In this document: positions 5,803 to 7,209 of the stretch, one piece after another
How the letters are laid out: each line of letters begins with the position of its first letter
How positions within the stretch are numbered: position 1 is the stretch's first letter
Assembly: GCA_003562605.1 (NCBI GenBank)
Contig: PWUG01000392.1
Span: forward strand, 1 to 7,209
DNA from: Syntrophomonadaceae bacterium
Lineage (GTDB): Bacteria; Bacillota_D; Dethiobacteria; DTU022
Length of the DNA stretch: 7,209 bases
Direction: 5' to 3'
The notes under the pieces: generated by a model
Databases searched by the model: none
The model's input: only the letters and a program-made list of their open reading frames with translations
What the model was told of the DNA's origin: nothing
Made by a program: the position numbers and the translations under genes

Positions 5803-6189
5803 ATGGTACTCCAGTATATTGCTTTTTTCTTTCTATTCGGCGGGTTTTTCTTTCTGCTGGTTGGAGTTGTGGGCCTGTTAAGGCTGCCGGATCTCTATAC
5901 ACGCATGCATGCTATGGGTAAGTGCGACACTCTTGGGGCAGGCTTGATGTTAATAGCCCTGATGCTGCTTATCGGGGACATCACCAATATTACAAAGCTG
6001 TTCTTAATCGGGGTTATGATTGCCACTATTAATCCGATCATTACTCACCTGATTGCCAAGACCGCTTACAACCGCGGCACACCGATGGCTGAAGGAAGCT
6101 ATGTAATTAACGATTATGTCGCTGCCCAGCGCCGCAGAAGAAGAAGCAGGCTTCAGGAAGTTGCGAAAGGAGATGATAGCAGCCAATGA
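5803..6189 (+). CDS. mrpG: Mrp antiporter subunit G
   Basis: MrpG is a three-helix membrane subunit homologous to MbhC. From the ATG at 5803 it has 128 residues. The family signature is complete: GLLRLPDLYTRMHAMGKCDTLG (residues 24-45) follows the first helix, a second helix spans about 46-58, and the third contains ATINPIITHLIAKTAY (74-89) with the conserved proline P78. After the core, a hydrophilic tail of about 40 residues contains an arginine cluster (R110-R114 and R116) and an acidic end. The core is normal for the family and the tail is variable. The stop overlaps the next start as ATGA (6186-6189), suggesting coupled translation with the DUF4040 gene. The GTG at 5794 would add only three residues and is less likely. 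Confidence 0.92.
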   Translation: MVLQYIAFFFLFGGFFFLLVGVVGLLRLPDLYTRMHAMGKCDTLGAGLMLIALMLLIGDITNITKLFLIGVMIATINPIITHLIAKTAYNRGTPMAEGSYVINDYVAAQRRRRRSRLQEVAKGDDSSQ

Positions 6190-6425
6190 TTGATATTTTA
6201 ATGTTTTTGCTGCTGGTCGTTCTCATTGTTATAGCAGTTTCAATCTTTGTTTTTGACGATTTGCTGTATATAGTAATTATTTTCGGCGCTTACAGTATGG
6301 TTATGTCACTAATCTGGCAGCAGCTCAATTCGCCTGATCTGGCCATTACCGAAGCAGCTGTCGGTATTGGAATGACTGTATTAATGGTTACAGTGGTAAC
6401 AAAGGTAGGGAGGCGACCGCAGTGA
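6186..6425 (+). CDS. DUF4040/MbhD-like subunit (detached MrpA C-terminal domain)
   Basis: This 79-residue, three-helix membrane protein carries the motif LNSPDLAITEAAVGIGMT (47-64), the hallmark of the DUF4040/MbhD domain with acidic residues D51 and E56. The domain is the first of the two C-terminal modules of a full-length MrpA and a separate subunit, MbhD, in membrane-bound hydrogenase. It is related to NuoJ of complex I. Its acidic residues have been proposed to line the Na+ path near the MrpA/MBH interface (established for homologues, inferred here). The ATG overlaps the mrpG stop, and AAAGGAG (6166-6172) lies 13 bases upstream, rather far, so translation is probably coupled. The stop overlaps the GTG of the next gene (6422-6425). 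The protein is complete, not a broken mrpA. Confidence 0.88.
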   Translation: MIDILMFLLLVVLIVIAVSIFVFDDLLYIVIIFGAYSMVMSLIWQQLNSPDLAITEAAVGIGMTVLMVTVVTKVGRRPQ

Positions 6426-6742
6426 TTGGTTACCAAAAAATAGTCCTTTATGGAATGTCAACTATTCTGGTATTATTGATATTTTTCATGCTCATGTTAG
6501 CCGTAACGGAGATGCCCACATATGGCAATCCCGACAACCCGACCTTTAATCTTGTCTGGGAGCGGTATGTATACCAGGGGGTTGAGGAAAGCGGAGGCAT
6601 AAACTTAGTGTCAAACGTCCTCCTCGATTACAGGGGTTACGATACATTAATGGAGTCAACAGTTCTTTTTGTTACAGTTGTGGCGGTAATGCTGGTCTGG
6701 GGAACCAGCAGTGTCGGCCAAAAAAAAGAAGAGAAAAAATAA
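6422..6742 (+). CDS. MbhE-like subunit (second detached MrpA C-terminal domain)
   Basis: This 106-residue protein has one N-terminal helix (about 7-28), an extracytoplasmic-looking middle and a C-terminal helix (about 78-95). The motif NVLLDYRGYDTLMESTVLF (65-83) is characteristic of the MbhE module, which is found at the end of full-length MrpA and as separate MbhE in membrane-bound hydrogenase. GNPDNPTF (35-42) and GVEESGGINLV (53-63) fit the loop of the same family. The start is GTG, overlapping the stop of the DUF4040 gene by 4 bases, with GGGAGG (6408-6413) 8 bases upstream. The C-terminus is a charged tail (KKEEKK). Together with the previous protein it replaces the C-terminal third of MrpA. 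It probably joins MrpB, MrpC, MrpF and MrpG in the small-subunit membrane module. Confidence 0.87.
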   Translation: MIGYQKIVLYGMSTILVLLIFFMLMLAVTEMPTYGNPDNPTFNLVWERYVYQGVEESGGINLVSNVLLDYRGYDTLMESTVLFVTVVAVMLVWGTSSVGQKKEEKK

Positions 6743-6752
6743 TCACCATTAA

Positions 6753-6771
6753 CCTGTAGGGAGAGTACAGG
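6753..6771 (+). repeat. Inverted repeat with a Shine-Dalgarno-like loop before the antiporter gene at 6778
   Basis: CCTGTA (6753-6758) and TACAGG (6766-6771) are perfect 6-base complements around the 7-base loop GGGAGAG. The loop holds the best ribosome-site match for the downstream ATG, but in linear sequence it lies 14 bases away, too far for an ordinary site. Folding would bring it closer. The AGG in the 3' arm, 6 bases before the ATG, is the alternative site and would be paired in the fold. Confidence 0.4.
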
Positions 6772-6777
6772 CAAGCT

Positions 6778-7209
6778 ATGGATTACGTTACTTATTTACC
6801 AGTATTCATGATACTCTTTCCCATTGCTGGAGCACTTTTTATCATCCCGATCCCTGAACAAAGTGACCGCCTGCGCAATCCCTTTGTTGTGTTAATTAGC
6901 CTGGTGAGCGCCGTGGCCATGGTGATTATATTATATAATTTTTACCATTTCGGCGAATGGGAGCTTTTAATCCATCAGATTGCACCAGGCCTGGAAATAA
7001 AGCTGCGTGTAGAACCTTTCGCTGCCTTGTTTGGCGGCACAGCGGCAATTCTCTGGTTTTTCTCCGTTCTCTATTCGACAGGCTATATGGCGCACGAGCA
7101 TAACCGCCGCCGTTACTTCATTTTCTACCTGATTTCTCTTGGAATGACCATGGGCATAGCCCTGTCGGCAAACCTGCTAACGCTTTATCTATTTTATGAA
7201 TTCCTAACC
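6778..7209 (+). CDS. NuoL/MrpA-type antiporter subunit, N-terminal fragment (runs off window)
   Basis: The first 144 residues are present and the frame is open to the window end. Hydrophobic helices lie at about 5-25, 36-54, 81-102 and 113-131, and a fifth begins at about 132. The segment GYMAHEHNRRRYFIFYLISL (102-121) resembles YMLHEHQQTRYYVFLILTL of the minus-strand 717-residue protein. LLTLYLFYEFLT (133-144) provides the conserved TM5 glutamate, E141. These are N-terminal features of NuoL/MrpA/MrpD-type proton-conducting subunits. Following genes for MrpA C-terminal domains, it may be the detached antiporter part of MrpA, or a further MrpD/NuoM-like subunit; the missing C-terminus would decide. 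The ATG at 6778 is the first start after an in-frame TAG at 6757-6759. The 35-base gap to the previous gene contains a hairpin. Confidence 0.85.
   Translation, partial: MDYVTYLPVFMILFPIAGALFIIPIPEQSDRLRNPFVVLISLVSAVAMVIILYNFYHFGEWELLIHQIAPGLEIKLRVEPFAALFGGTAAILWFFSVLYSTGYMAHEHNRRRYFIFYLISLGMTMGIALSANLLTLYLFYEFLT

Noticed and set aside
6186..6742. The two small genes as remnants of a frameshifted mrpA
   Set aside because: Each has its own start codon, a ribosome site and a complete domain with intact motifs, and separate MbhD and MbhE subunits are a known natural arrangement.
1..7209. CRISPR arrays, insertion sequences, tRNA or rRNA genes
   Set aside because: No regularly spaced repeats, transposase-like frames or recognisable structural RNA sequences were seen.

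Overview
The window holds part of a large membrane ion-transport locus built from Mrp-type (multisubunit cation/proton antiporter) and complex I/MBH-like antiporter subunits. Two gene sets diverge from a shared, very AT-rich intergenic region of 332 bases (2352-2683). Strong GGAGG-type ribosome binding sites, frequent TTG and GTG starts, short or overlapping gene junctions and a moderate-to-low GC content suggest a Firmicutes/Clostridia-like bacterium. That is an inference from style, and no taxonomic marker is present.

Left part, minus strand: a 717-residue NuoL-type antiporter subunit (198-2351), then the N-terminal 52 codons of a second, NuoM/MrpD-like membrane subunit (1-158) that runs off the window. 

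Right part, plus strand: an operon-like series mrpB, mrpC, mrpD, mrpE, mrpF, mrpG (2684-6189). It continues with a 79-residue DUF4040/MbhD-like protein, a 106-residue MbhE-like protein, and the first 144 residues of a NuoL/MrpA-type antiporter subunit (6778 to the window end). The two small proteins correspond to the C-terminal domains of a canonical MrpA, so here MrpA appears to be split into separate genes. The order B-C-D-E-F-G-A(C-terminal pieces) is a cyclic permutation of the archaeal MBH order E-F-G-A(C-terminal pieces)-B-C-D.

Together the products would form a membrane complex exchanging H+ for Na+ (or another monovalent cation), with up to four antiporter-like channel subunits encoded in or at the edges of the window. 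No redox subunit (hydrogenase, NADH or ferredoxin module) is visible, so whether the complex is a stand-alone antiporter driven by proton motive force or part of a redox-driven pump cannot be settled here. The intergenic regions carry candidate promoters, a small dyad, a possible leader ORF and hairpins next to start codons. These are all sequence-level suggestions of modest confidence.
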